Shown piece after piece: positions 49,155 to 58,241 of a stretch of 64,000 bases of DNA; positions within the stretch are counted from its first letter, which is position 1; every line of letters starts with the position of its first letter. The stretch lies in NCBI GenBank assembly GCA_030263665.1, contig SZPK01000030.1, positions 1-64,000 of the forward strand. Direction: 5' to 3'. A model generated the notes under the pieces. It was given only the letters and a program-made list of their open reading frames with translations, did no database searches and was not told the origin of the DNA. The translations under genes were made by a program, and so were the position numbers. Source of the stretch: Villigracilis sp024434165 (GTDB taxonomy: Bacteria; Chloroflexota; Anaerolineae; Anaerolineales; Villigracilaceae).

Positions 49155-51425
49155 TTACAGCGCAGCCCTCCGCAATAACTGCGCGTTGATGGCAACCACA
49201 ATCGTACTGATGGACATGAACACTGCGCCAACGGCAGGAGAAAGCAGGATGCCCCAGTTTGCCAGCACGCCCGCCGCCAGCGGAATGGCAACGATGTTAT
49301 AGCCTGCCGCCCACCACAGGTTTTGAATCATCTTTTGGTAACTGGCGCGGCTGAGATTGAAGATCTTGACCACGTCCAGCGGGTTGCTGTGAACCAGCAC
49401 GATGCCGGCGGATTCGATTGCCACGTCCGTGCCGCCGCCGATGGCGATGCCCACGTCTGCGCGGGTGAGCGCGGGCGCGTCGTTCACGCCGTCGCCGACC
49501 ATTGCCACGCGCTTGCCAAGTTTTTGCAGTTCCACAACTTTTTGATCCTTGTGTTCGGGCAGGACTTCGGCAAAGACGCGTTCGATGCCCAGTTGATTCG
49601 CCACCGCCTTTGCCACGGCTTGACTATCGCCTGTGAGCATGGCGACTTCGATTCCCATTTTGTGCAGCGCGGCAATCGCCTCTTTGCTTTCGGGGCGGAC
49701 GACATCGGCAATGGAGATCGCGGCGATGATTTTATCTTTCGTCGTCAAATACACGACGGTCTGCGCGTTGTTGTTTGCGGATTCGGTGAAGGTTTTGATT
49801 TTGCCATCGGGCGTGAGGGAAAGCATTTCCAACAAACGCGGTCCGCCGACGTAGTAGGTTTCGTCCTCAACAACGGCTTGGACGCCGCGTCCTTTCAGGG
49901 CGGAGAAACTGCTGATCGAAGGCAGAGTCAACTTCCGGTCACGGGCGAAGCGGCGGATGGCTTGGGCAATGAGATGCTCGGAGTCCGATTCCAGCGCGGC
50001 GGCAAGGCTCAGCGCGCGGTCAGCATCCCAGCCATCTGCTGTTGCAATCTCCACCACGCCGAATTGACCTTGAGTGAGCGTACCGGTTTTGTCAAAAATC
50101 ACAACGTCAATTTCACGCGCGGCTTCGAGCGCGAGGCGGTTGCGGACAAGGATGCCGTTGCGCGCGCCCATCGCAGTGGTGATGGCAACGACAAGTGGAA
50201 TCGCAAGACCGAGCGCATGCGGACAGGCAATGACCAGCACCGTGACGACGCGCGTGAGGACTTCGATGTTGAAGGCATCTGCGATGGTCCAGGCGATGGC
50301 AGTGACCAGCGCGGACGCAAGCGCGATGTAAAACAGCCAGCCCGCGGCTTTATCGGCAAGCACCTGGGTTTTGGATTTGGATTGCTGCGCCTGCTCGACC
50401 AGACGCATGATGCCCGCGAGGGCGGTCTCGTTGCCCGTTGCAGTGACGCGCACGCGCAGGCTGCCGTCGCCGTTGATCGTTCCTGCGATGACTTTCTCAC
50501 CTTTGTGCTTATGAACGGGTTTCGACTCGCCGGTAAGCATGGCTTCGCTGACATCGGAAAAACCGCCCACCACTTCGCCATCGGCAGGGATGCTCGTGCC
50601 GGGGCGGATGAGAATGAGATCGCCCTGTTTGAGGTCGGAAACAGAAACCGTTTCCGTAACACTGCCCTTGATGATGCGTTCTGCGGTATCGGGCATGAGT
50701 TTGGCAAGTTCATTTAATGCGCCCGAAGCCTGCCGCACCGAGCGCATCTCCAGCCAGTGACCGAGCAGCATGATGTCAATCAGCGTGACGAGTTCCCAGA
50801 AGAAGCCTTCGCCGAGGGCTATGAATTGCGCCGCGACGCTGTAGATGAATGCGACCGAGATCGCCAGCGAGATGAGCGTCATCATGCCGGGCTTGCGGTC
50901 TTTCAATTCAGGGATTGCCATGTTGAGGAAGGGCACGCCGCCGTAGGCGAAGATGACCACCGAGAAGACGAACGGAATCCATTCACTGAACGGGAACATC
51001 GGCGGCATGAAGCCAAGCCACATTTGAATCATTTCGCTGTAGGCGAGTACGGGAATGCTCAGCAGCAGGCTCCACCAGAAGCGCACGCGGAACATTTGCT
51101 CGTGCCCGGTGTGATCCGTGCCGTGACCGGCATGGGCGGAGTGGTCCTTTGTTGCGTGCTGCGCGTGTTCGCCGTGCGTTGCGTGGTCGGCAGGCATGGC
51201 ATGACCCGCGTGACCGCTCACCGGACTGTCTACCTGTGTACCTGTTTCCCTGTGCATCCGATCATGCGTTCCATGTTCGCCGTGACTCTCCATCCCGTGC
51301 ATGGAATGATCCATCGCGGCGTCCATTCCGCTTTGCTCCGGGATGGTATGCGCGTTGTGTTCGTCCGCTTCCGGCTGGATATGCGCGGAATGATCGTGGG
51401 ATTGGTGTTGATTTTGTGTTTGCAT
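49155..51425 (-). CDS. copB: CopB-type copper-transporting P1B-ATPase, 756 aa
   Basis: The membrane motif CPH (in IACPHALGLAIPL) is the CopB/P1B-3 class signature. LTGES, DKTGTLT (phosphorylated Asp), SEHLIAQA and the hinge MVGDGVNDAPAL are intact. The N-terminal ~120 residues are a His/Met-rich tail (many HSM, HGE and HAT units) that likely binds copper. It exports Cu from the cytosol. The ATG at 51425 with AGAGG upstream is preferred over a TTG 30 bases further out. An ECF sigma gene lies 76 bases upstream on the same strand. Confidence 0.93.
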   Translation of the reverse strand: MQTQNQHQSHDHSAHIQPEADEHNAHTIPEQSGMDAAMDHSMHGMESHGEHGTHDRMHRETGTQVDSPVSGHAGHAMPADHATHGEHAQHATKDHSAHAGHGTDHTGHEQMFRVRFWWSLLLSIPVLAYSEMIQMWLGFMPPMFPFSEWIPFVFSVVIFAYGGVPFLNMAIPELKDRKPGMMTLISLAISVAFIYSVAAQFIALGEGFFWELVTLIDIMLLGHWLEMRSVRQASGALNELAKLMPDTAERIIKGSVTETVSVSDLKQGDLILIRPGTSIPADGEVVGGFSDVSEAMLTGESKPVHKHKGEKVIAGTINGDGSLRVRVTATGNETALAGIMRLVEQAQQSKSKTQVLADKAAGWLFYIALASALVTAIAWTIADAFNIEVLTRVVTVLVIACPHALGLAIPLVVAITTAMGARNGILVRNRLALEAAREIDVVIFDKTGTLTQGQFGVVEIATADGWDADRALSLAAALESDSEHLIAQAIRRFARDRKLTLPSISSFSALKGRGVQAVVEDETYYVGGPRLLEMLSLTPDGKIKTFTESANNNAQTVVYLTTKDKIIAAISIADVVRPESKEAIAALHKMGIEVAMLTGDSQAVAKAVANQLGIERVFAEVLPEHKDQKVVELQKLGKRVAMVGDGVNDAPALTRADVGIAIGGGTDVAIESAGIVLVHSNPLDVVKIFNLSRASYQKMIQNLWWAAGYNIVAIPLAAGVLANWGILLSPAVGAVFMSISTIVVAINAQLLRRAAL

Positions 51426-51501
51426 GGCTGCCTCTTGTTCACAGAGTTGAAACAATAAGAATTAGAGAAAATGTTTGTCTTGCTTATGTTCTGACAGGGT
51501 T

Positions 51502-52134
51502 TTATACTGTGTTCCTTACACCGCGCAATATAGGCAAAATGGCGTATTTTTCATTCCGCAATTTTTCCTGCATTTGCAATCGCGCCCGTGCCAGGCGGCT
51601 CTTGACGGTGCCGATGGGGACATTCAAAATTCTTGCGGCTTCCAAATAATCCAGTTCGTACAAATCCACCAGCGTGATGACGCTGCGATACGCTTCCGGG
51701 AGTCCGTCCAGCATTTGATACAGCCGATGCGACTCTTCCTTCCGTTCCACGCTGTCCTGCACCGAGGCGTTCGGGTCGGCTAGCCAGGCGGGCGATTCGA
51801 TCTCTTCGCCGTCATCGCCATTGGGGTAGAGCGATTGTGTCGGGCGTCGCTTGGACTCTCGCAGCATGTCGTAGGAGGTATTCGTCACGATTCGCAGAAG
51901 CCAGGCACGGAATAGTCCCCCGCGAAATCTGCCGATGGCTTGGAACGCTTTGATGAAACTTTCCTGAGCCGCATCCTCAGCGGATGCCGGGTCACCGAGG
52001 AGGGCATGCGCATGGTGATACGCCATATCCTGATAATTCAAAACCAGTTGATTGAAGGCATCCAGGTCGCCTTTCGACGCCATCCCGACCAACGCCTCCT
52101 CGTCGTACCGATAAAGTTGCTTCTCGGAACTCAT
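51502..52134 (-). CDS. ECF sigma factor next to copB, 210 aa
   Basis: Region 2 (AFNQLVLNYQDMAYHHAHALLGDPASAEDAAQESF) and region 4 (LPEAYRSVITLVDLYELDYLEAARILNVPIGTVKSRLARAR) are intact. No anti-sigma gene follows, so it may be controlled in another way, or through the copper ATPase region it precedes. AGGAGAG lies before ATG 52134; upstream in-frame codons lack sigma similarity. Confidence 0.9.
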   Translation of the reverse strand: MSSEKQLYRYDEEALVGMASKGDLDAFNQLVLNYQDMAYHHAHALLGDPASAEDAAQESFIKAFQAIGRFRGGLFRAWLLRIVTNTSYDMLRESKRRPTQSLYPNGDDGEEIESPAWLADPNASVQDSVERKEESHRLYQMLDGLPEAYRSVITLVDLYELDYLEAARILNVPIGTVKSRLARARLQMQEKLRNEKYAILPILRGVRNTV

Positions 52135-52324
52135 CGCATTCTCTCCTCTGCATCTCTTCCACAGCATCCATAAATCGGTGCTTCTTCGCATAATGTATTC
52201 TTTTTTCACGTGAAAGGGTGAAAGAAAACCGCACAAGCCAGCGGACAAAATAAGCACAAGTTGCGTTGTATGATATGGTCGGAAGGTATGAACCCCATAA
52301 CGATAAGCCGCCATATTGGGTAAA

Positions 52325-53179
52325 TCATCCTTCGGAGTCTTGCCGGTAACCCAGTTTGCCGCGCGTTGAGACGATCAACGCCAGCGCGATCAGCCATGCC
52401 AGGGCAACGGTGAACTGGAATGGGCGCACGCTGTTATCCGAAAGAAGGTTTGCCCAGGCATTTTGCGAAGCGTGCAGAAGCGTAACGATGAGCAGGCTGC
52501 CTTTGGTCTTATTGAAGACGAAGATGTAAATGATCACCGCGGCAACCGAGAAAGCGGAAAACCAGTAAATGCCGACGGTTTGAAAGAACGGATTCTCGTT
52601 GACCCAGAATACCGGCAGGTGGAACAACACTTCAGGAATGGCGATGAACAGCCCGGCGATCAGCGCGCCATGACGGGCTTGCAAGCGCGGCAGGGCAAAA
52701 CCGCGCCATGCGATCTCCTCCGTGTTGATCAAAGCGCCGAGCAGGACGAACACCAGAAAGACCAGCGCAACCTGCCACAACGGCGATTCAGCGGCGGGGA
52801 TGACGGGCATCGCGCCGCCAAACGAGACGTGAAGCCCGATCCCGCCCAGGATGAGGGCTGCCAGCAGGAACGTGCTGACGAGATACCAGCGAAGCCCGAC
52901 GCGCCAAATGAGGAAGCGGCGCAGCAAGTCGCGGATACCTGCCCGTCCCGCAATCACAGCAGAAACGATGACTGCGGCAATGCCGGGGACCCAGCCCGTC
53001 AGGATTTCGATAAATTCGGGCAGCGGAGCGGAAAGTACCCCCTGCGAATACAACGCCTGCGGAATCATCACCGACCAGGCGACAGAGAACATAATGATGT
53101 ACATCGAGGTCAACGGATTGCGTTTGATGAAGGCGAAAATCCCCTTTTCATTCGATATCGTACTGGTTAAAGTGGACAT
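52325..53179 (-). CDS. CPBP intramembrane protease, 284 aa
   Basis: About eight helices are seen. The Abi/CPBP motifs are EEIAWRG (EExxxR), FHLPVFW and HASQNAW, carrying the catalytic Glu and His residues. Roles of this family range from bacteriocin immunity to membrane protein processing. AAGGAAA precedes the ATG. It is divergent from the large regulator at 53364. Confidence 0.9.
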   Translation of the reverse strand: MSTLTSTISNEKGIFAFIKRNPLTSMYIIMFSVAWSVMIPQALYSQGVLSAPLPEFIEILTGWVPGIAAVIVSAVIAGRAGIRDLLRRFLIWRVGLRWYLVSTFLLAALILGGIGLHVSFGGAMPVIPAAESPLWQVALVFLVFVLLGALINTEEIAWRGFALPRLQARHGALIAGLFIAIPEVLFHLPVFWVNENPFFQTVGIYWFSAFSVAAVIIYIFVFNKTKGSLLIVTLLHASQNAWANLLSDNSVRPFQFTVALAWLIALALIVSTRGKLGYRQDSEG

Positions 53180-53363
53180 GGAAGTTTTCCTTTTTGGGTG
53201 ATGGTTTTCTTGTCTCTTTTTGGGCGAATTCCACCTGTTTTATACAAAAAATCGAACGCAAACGGGTACGGAAACTTGCACAAGGACTGTGACAAAAAGT
53301 AGTACAATTGCCCCCGGTTTCGACACACATTAGAAATTCGATTTCATCAAACGCGGACTTTTT

Positions 53364-55961
53364 GTGGATTATTCTTTCGGGAACTGGGTCAGGCGCAGGC
53401 GCAAGTCCCTGGATTTGACACAACAGGAACTTGCAGCGAGGGTGGGCTGTTCCGCGTCCGCCATCATCAAGATCGAATCGGACGAACGCCGCCCCTCGCG
53501 CCAGATCGCCGAACTGCTGGCGCAGCACCTGGAAATTCCGCCCGACCAACGCGACCTGTTCATGAAAGTGGCGCGGCAGGAAAAGACACCCGAATTGCTG
53601 GGGGAACCTTCACTTTCCGATCAACCCTCCCCGCATCCTGCGCCTCACATCCCTTTATCGCCCACATCGCTGGTAGGACGCGAATTTGAACTAGCGGAGA
53701 TCAACCGCCTCGTTCGAGACCCCCAATGCCGCCTGCTCACGCTGACGGGTCAGGGCGGAATCGGCAAGACCCACCTGGCGATGCACCTTGCCGCTTCGTT
53801 CGACGACCCCGCCAGTAAGACCCAGGTTGCTTTCGTCAGCCTCGCGCCCGTAAAGGGACGCGAGCAAACCGTCACGGCGATTGCCGATGCGCTGGGAATC
53901 GTCCTGTATACGGCGTCAGAACGGGCGGACCAATTGACGACGTATTTGCACGACAAAGACTTGCTCCTCATCCTCGATAATTTCGAACATCTCGCCGCCG
54001 ATGCTGCCTGCACAGACCTGATCGGCGGGATTTTGCGCGCATGTCACAACGTCAAGGTCATGACCACCTCCCGCCACCCGTTGCAGTTACAGGCGGAATG
54101 GGTCTTCGAGGTGCAGGGGCTGCCCATTCCCAAAAGCAACGACCCCGATGAATTGAAAAAGAACAGCGCAGTGACCTTGTTCGTTGAACGCGCGAATCAA
54201 ACCACTGTCGGTTTCAAGCCGTCGAATGACGACTTGCTCGCCATCGCGGAAATCTGCGGACTGGTGGAAGGTCTGCCCCTGGGCATCGAACTGGCAGCGG
54301 CATGGGTACGCACACTTTCCTGCCGTGAGATCGCCGCGGAAATTCGGCGTTCACTGGATTTTCTGGCAACCCCCGGACGCAGCCTGCCTGAACGTCATCG
54401 TTCCCTGCGCGCCACCATCGAATACTCGTGGAAACTGCTTTCGGAAGAGGAACAACAGGTCCTGCAGCGATTGTCCATCTTTCGCGGCGGGTTCAGCCGC
54501 CATGCGGCTGAGCAGGTCGCCGGGGCGGCGCTGCCCATCCTTTCTGCGCTGGTCTCGAAATCCCTGCTGCGCCGCGTGGAAGCGGGACGTTACGATCTGC
54601 ACGAACTCATCCATCAATTTGCCAGGGAGCGCCTTTTGGATAACGCCCCCGCCTACCGCCAACTCCAGGCGAAATACAACCAGTATTATGCCGACCTGCT
54701 GGATCGGCGCGGACCCATGCTGAAAGGCGCAGACCGCCCGACCGCCATGGATGATTTAATCCTGGACCTCGCCAATTTGCGCCAGGCGTGGCATTGGGCT
54801 GCCGCACACCAGCAAGCCAGGGAACTCAGCCGCTCGGCGGACACCCTGTTCTGGCTGTACGAATCGCGCAGCAATTGCCGCGAAGGGATTCCGTTGTTCA
54901 ATGAGGCGGTCGAAGGTTTGCAATCGAACATCGAAACCCACGCCAGCGCGGATTCATCGGCACAGCGACTCGCACTGGCGCAGGCGCTCAGTTACAAAGG
55001 TTACTTCCTCTTTCGGCAGGGACAGCATCCGCAGGCGCGCGACGTGTTGAAAACAAGTCTCAATATCCTCGAAGCGATGCCCCTGCGCGATTCAGAATGG
55101 CAGATGGCAGTCTCGAATACGACGGCGTTCCTGGGAACGGTCATTTCCGTGATGGGCGAATTCGCCGAAGGAGACCGCCTGCTCCACGAAGCGCTGAAAA
55201 TGAAGAAGGACCTCGGCGATCACTGGGGCTCGGCGTTTTGTCTCAGGCATATCGGTCTTTCCGCCTATCATTATCAGGGAGATTATGACAAGGCATACGA
55301 TGCGCTCGAACAAAGTTTAGCCATCAGCAATGAAACGGGAAACGCCTGGTCCATCGCCGCTTCGCTCAGCCTGCTTGGCATTGTTGCCTATGCCCGCAGG
55401 GATTATCATCGGGCGCGCGAACATCTTTCGCAAGCGCTGGAACTCAGCCGCGCACTCGAAGATCGGGCGAGCATCGCCGCCGCGCTGGACAGCCTCGGGT
55501 TGGTCGAGACCGCCCAGGGTCAATACGACGAGGCGCTGCGTCTCTTGCAGGAAGGCATCGCCTTGTGGAAAGAGATCGGCGAGCAGGGGAGCCTGTCGCA
55601 AACGTTGAATCATTTGGGCGGCGTGTTCCTCAAAACGGGAGACAGGGCGGGCGCGCGAAAACATTTTCGTGAAGCCCTTTCCATTGCCAGCAGCATGCAG
55701 ACCATGCCCGTCCTGTTCGAGTCGCTCGTCGGCGAAGCGGAAATCCGAATTGCGGAAGGCGCGCTCGAATCCGCGCTGGAGATTTTGACCGCCATCGGTC
55801 AACACCCCGCCAGTTCGTTTGCGACTAAAACCCATGCGGAAACATTGCGCTCCGAACTCGAACCGCAATTGAGCGCTCCGCGCATCGAAGCCGTTAAAAA
55901 TCAAGCCGCAGGAAAACCCACGGAAATGCTCGTCCATGAAATTCTAAGCGCACATCCATAA
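53364..55961 (+). CDS. HTH/NB-ARC-like ATPase/TPR regulator, 865 aa
   Basis: Residues ~8-65 are a Cro/C1-type HTH (LTQQELAARVGCSASAIIKIE). The ATPase follows with Walker A GQGGIGKT at ~129-136 and Walker B LLLILDNFEHL. Residues ~590-830 hold tetratricopeptide repeats (YHRAREHLSQALELSRAL and similar). Such STAND-type regulators sense a ligand through the repeats. The start is GTG at 53364. In Chloroflexi these are numerous orphan regulators; the target may be the divergent CPBP gene. Confidence 0.9.
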   Translation: MDYSFGNWVRRRRKSLDLTQQELAARVGCSASAIIKIESDERRPSRQIAELLAQHLEIPPDQRDLFMKVARQEKTPELLGEPSLSDQPSPHPAPHIPLSPTSLVGREFELAEINRLVRDPQCRLLTLTGQGGIGKTHLAMHLAASFDDPASKTQVAFVSLAPVKGREQTVTAIADALGIVLYTASERADQLTTYLHDKDLLLILDNFEHLAADAACTDLIGGILRACHNVKVMTTSRHPLQLQAEWVFEVQGLPIPKSNDPDELKKNSAVTLFVERANQTTVGFKPSNDDLLAIAEICGLVEGLPLGIELAAAWVRTLSCREIAAEIRRSLDFLATPGRSLPERHRSLRATIEYSWKLLSEEEQQVLQRLSIFRGGFSRHAAEQVAGAALPILSALVSKSLLRRVEAGRYDLHELIHQFARERLLDNAPAYRQLQAKYNQYYADLLDRRGPMLKGADRPTAMDDLILDLANLRQAWHWAAAHQQARELSRSADTLFWLYESRSNCREGIPLFNEAVEGLQSNIETHASADSSAQRLALAQALSYKGYFLFRQGQHPQARDVLKTSLNILEAMPLRDSEWQMAVSNTTAFLGTVISVMGEFAEGDRLLHEALKMKKDLGDHWGSAFCLRHIGLSAYHYQGDYDKAYDALEQSLAISNETGNAWSIAASLSLLGIVAYARRDYHRAREHLSQALELSRALEDRASIAAALDSLGLVETAQGQYDEALRLLQEGIALWKEIGEQGSLSQTLNHLGGVFLKTGDRAGARKHFREALSIASSMQTMPVLFESLVGEAEIRIAEGALESALEILTAIGQHPASSFATKTHAETLRSELEPQLSAPRIEAVKNQAAGKPTEMLVHEILSAHP

Positions 55962-56031
55962 CATTCCATGAACACCGAATTCAGTTTTGGGAATTGGGGA
56001 AGTCATAGAAACATTAGGTTCTCTGCTGCCA

Positions 56032-56394
56032 TCACTGCCCTTCCAAATACAAATAAAACTCAATCGCGTGGTCGCCTCCCTGCCCGACCTTTTCGATGTG
56101 AAAGAAACCCCACGTCCCTTCCTTCACGGCATGGTTCGGCGGGGCAAGGATGAGCAGGTGAATATGCTCAAACTTGATTTCGGTCTGCGCGTTCAGCAGG
56201 CGCGCCGCCGCTTCCTGCGCGGATCTCAGGATTTTGTTCTGAAAGTCCGCGTGCAGGCGGAGCGGATCGAGGAGATTCACCAGCCAGGCGCGGACTGCGG
56301 AATCGGAATCCGCTGCGGCGGGCAGTTCGAGTTCCCCCAGGATGCGCCAATCCGCGCCTGGGATGTGTGGGAGGGATGGGTGGGTATGCTTCAC
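56032..56394 (-). CDS. Hypothetical protein, 120 aa
   Basis: No family is recognised. The sequence is helical in the middle (LVNLLDPLRLHADFQNKILRSAQEAAARLL) and has a strand-rich end, GTWGFFHIEKVGQGGDHAIEFYLYLEGQ. Its ATG overlaps the stop of the SRPBCC gene (ATGA), so the two are co-translated. A reading on the opposite strand of similar length looks artificial. Confidence 0.7.
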   Translation of the reverse strand: MKHTHPSLPHIPGADWRILGELELPAAADSDSAVRAWLVNLLDPLRLHADFQNKILRSAQEAAARLLNAQTEIKFEHIHLLILAPPNHAVKEGTWGFFHIEKVGQGGDHAIEFYLYLEGQ

Positions 56395-56741
56395 AGAATG
56401 ACCGCTTCACTTCTTTGATTCTTCAACTCGGTGGAGATGGTCACTTGCGTGTGGGCTTCCCCTGTCAACGGCGAGACCGTGAAAGTCGTCGGCGTGCCGA
56501 TGTTGATGTCGGTCTCCATACGCACACGTCCCGGTTCGGGTTCGGAGATGCGTGTGCGGAAGCGCTGCGTCTGACCGAGCAGGCTCATCTGAAATCGGGT
56601 GATGGTCCCCTCGCCGAATCCGCCTTCCTCCAGCGATTGGAAGTATGGCTTCGGCAGGATGCGGAAGTCGGCGATGATGTTGTAGATCACGTCCGCCGGG
56701 GTGTGGATGGACCGGGATGCAGCGGCAATCGCGGTTTTCAT
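56391..56741 (-). CDS. SRPBCC-fold (START-like) protein, 116 aa
   Basis: SRSIHTPADVIYNIIADFRILPKPYF and the strands RFQMSLLGQTQRFRTRISEPEPGRV fit the SRPBCC ligand-binding fold. The protein is short: the long C-terminal helix that closes the pocket is missing, because a stop comes directly after LKNQRSEAVIL. It may be truncated or a short subtype. AAGGAGAG precedes the ATG at 56741. Confidence 0.75.
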   Translation of the reverse strand: MKTAIAAASRSIHTPADVIYNIIADFRILPKPYFQSLEEGGFGEGTITRFQMSLLGQTQRFRTRISEPEPGRVRMETDINIGTPTTFTVSPLTGEAHTQVTISTELKNQRSEAVIL

Positions 56742-56770
56742 TTTATCTCTCCTTGTAAGTAAGCGTTCCA

Positions 56771-57577
56771 TCAACGGATTGCGTTGATGTATCGTTCCGC
56801 CGAACGGCGGACGGCTGCTTTGGCGTCTGTGAAAACAACCTTATCGAACCAGGCGCTGTACAGACGGTCGTATGCAAAAGGTTCCACCGCTTCGACAATT
56901 CTTTGCACTGCGCGGGCAGGCAGGGGCACGAGATTCGGAAAACTGTACATGAAACTGACATAACGGCGGTCCATCACCACGTTGATCGTATCGCCGGTGA
57001 GCAGAACGCCGCGCCCCTCCGCGCCTGCCGCCCAATGAAGCACGGACGAGCCCGCGAAGTGTCCGCCGCAATGGACGAGCGTGGCGCCCTCCTGCAACGA
57101 AAACGTCGCGCCCTCCCAAAACTGGACGGCGGAATCCGGGCGCATCACCCACTCACGGTCGCCTGCGTGCAAATAGATTGGCGCGTTGTCGAAGGCGCGG
57201 CTCCACTCGACCATCGTCGAGTAGTAATGCGGATGGGAGATGGCAATTGCAGAAACGCCGCCCATCTCCTTGACGGTTTTGATCATCTCGTCGTCAATTA
57301 TGGCGAGACAATCCCAAAGGATGTTGCCATGGGGGGATTGAACGAGGAGCGCGCGCTGACCGATGGCAAACGCCGGTTCCGCGCCGATGCCGATGAGGTT
57401 CGGTTCTTCGGTCTTGATCAAATTGCGGTGCTGACCGCGCAGTTCTTCGAGCGTCGTCCACTGCTGACCGTTTATGCCGACGTATTGGCGTTCGTCCTCG
57501 CAGATCAAGCAGCGCGCGGGGGGGACGTCGCTTTCCGGGTATTGTGTGCCGCAGGTTTTGCAAATAAAGTTTTTCAT
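56771..57577 (-). CDS. Metallo-beta-lactamase-fold protein with zinc-ribbon N-terminus, 268 aa
   Basis: A small rubredoxin-like knuckle (CKTCG ... CLICEDE, four Cys) opens the protein. The MBL core follows with SHPHYYST where HxHxDH is expected and LTGDTINV for the later Asp ligand; two of the first-cluster ligands are thus missing. It may bind a single metal or act on another substrate. It directly precedes the SRPBCC gene on the same strand. Confidence 0.85.
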   Translation of the reverse strand: MKNFICKTCGTQYPESDVPPARCLICEDERQYVGINGQQWTTLEELRGQHRNLIKTEEPNLIGIGAEPAFAIGQRALLVQSPHGNILWDCLAIIDDEMIKTVKEMGGVSAIAISHPHYYSTMVEWSRAFDNAPIYLHAGDREWVMRPDSAVQFWEGATFSLQEGATLVHCGGHFAGSSVLHWAAGAEGRGVLLTGDTINVVMDRRYVSFMYSFPNLVPLPARAVQRIVEAVEPFAYDRLYSAWFDKVVFTDAKAAVRRSAERYINAIR

Positions 57578-57917
57578 GCTGCCTCTCTATCAGGTTCCTT
57601 TGGGATGCCTCGAAGCGGATCACTGCTTCCGAGGTTTTTTTGCCGAACGATATATTGTTTACCACAAATGAAAAGGATTCTTGAAACACTCTCTCTGAGA
57701 ATAACCAGTCGCGTGCGGCAGACATGGTCAGCAGGGCGATTGCGAGCAGGACAACTTCCAGTTTGCCGAGCCGCTCCAAGTCCGATTGGAGGCGTGCATG
57801 CGTTCCGGTTTCATCATCCGCTTCTGTGCTCACCGCTAACGACGTTATAGGAGAAAATGTTCCCTGCGTGGTGCGAAAAAGGCGGGCAGTCAATGGACAA
57901 AAAATTACACAAGGCTT
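57578..57917. other. Non-coding stretch with a membrane-protein fragment
   Basis: No complete gene lies in 57578-57917. On the minus strand (about 57836-57700) one frame reads ARLQSDLERLGKLEVVLLAIALLTMSAARD, which looks like the C-terminal helix of an integral membrane protein whose N-terminal part is gone. A likely promoter for the MBL gene would also lie here. Confidence 0.35.
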
Positions 57918-58016
57918 AAACAAAAACCCGCTCACGCGGGTTCGAGAGTGCCGAGGGAAGTCCCCAGGATGGGGATGCGATTTGAAAACAAAAACCCGCT
58001 CACGCGGGTTCGAGAG
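57918..58016 (-). terminator. Duplicated tRNA 3-prime flank with terminator hairpin
   Basis: The unit AAAAACCCGCTCACGCGGGT TCGAGAGTGCCGAGG occurs twice, at about 57921-57955 and 57971-58025. On the minus strand each reads as hairpin ACCCGCGTGAGCGGGT followed by TTTTTG, a rho-independent terminator. The second copy directly follows the tRNA gene; the first is a duplicate with only the last bases of a tRNA. Confidence 0.8.
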
Positions 58017-58088
58017 TGCCGAGGGTGAGATTTGAACTCACGACCAAGGGCTTATGAGTCCCCTGCTCTGCCACTGAGCTACCTCGGC
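58017..58088 (-). tRNA. tRNA-Met (CAT anticodon, elongator-like)
   Basis: The minus strand folds as a tRNA: acceptor GCCGAGG/CCTCGGC, D-arm GCTC-AGTGGCA-GAGC, anticodon loop CTCATAA with anticodon CAT, variable TGGTC, T-arm GTGAG-TTCAAAT-CTCAC. The anticodon stem has one A-G mismatch next to the loop. The paired first base (G1-C72) argues against the initiator type. A tRNA-Ile read through lysidine cannot be excluded from sequence alone. CCA is not encoded. Confidence 0.93.
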
Positions 58089-58216
58089 GTGGTCAAAGCG
58101 GGGCAAATATTACCAAATATTACTATGGGTAATGGGAATTGTCAACGTGGGTGGTTCGATTCATGTTAAATCCAGTTCAGCGGCGAAATCACGATGCCGG
58201 CGCCCAAACCCCCTGC

Positions 58217-58222
58217 TATAAT
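58217..58222 (+). promoter_or_regulatory. -10 box of the GGDEF gene
   Basis: TATAAT lies 20 bases before ATG 58242 and overlaps the ATG at 58221, so translation likely starts at 58242. Confidence 0.55.
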
Positions 58223-58241
58223 GGACGCAACAGGTGCTTCC

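Noticed and set aside
55987..56418. A 143-codon plus-strand frame opposite the gene at 56032-56394
   Set aside because: The minus-strand reading has a coupled start, natural strand/helix patterns and a ribosome context; the plus-strand one does not.
57294..57935. A 213-codon minus-strand frame
   Set aside because: Its second half is the MBL gene in another frame. Only the short piece around 57700-57836 looks natural and is reported as a possible fragment.
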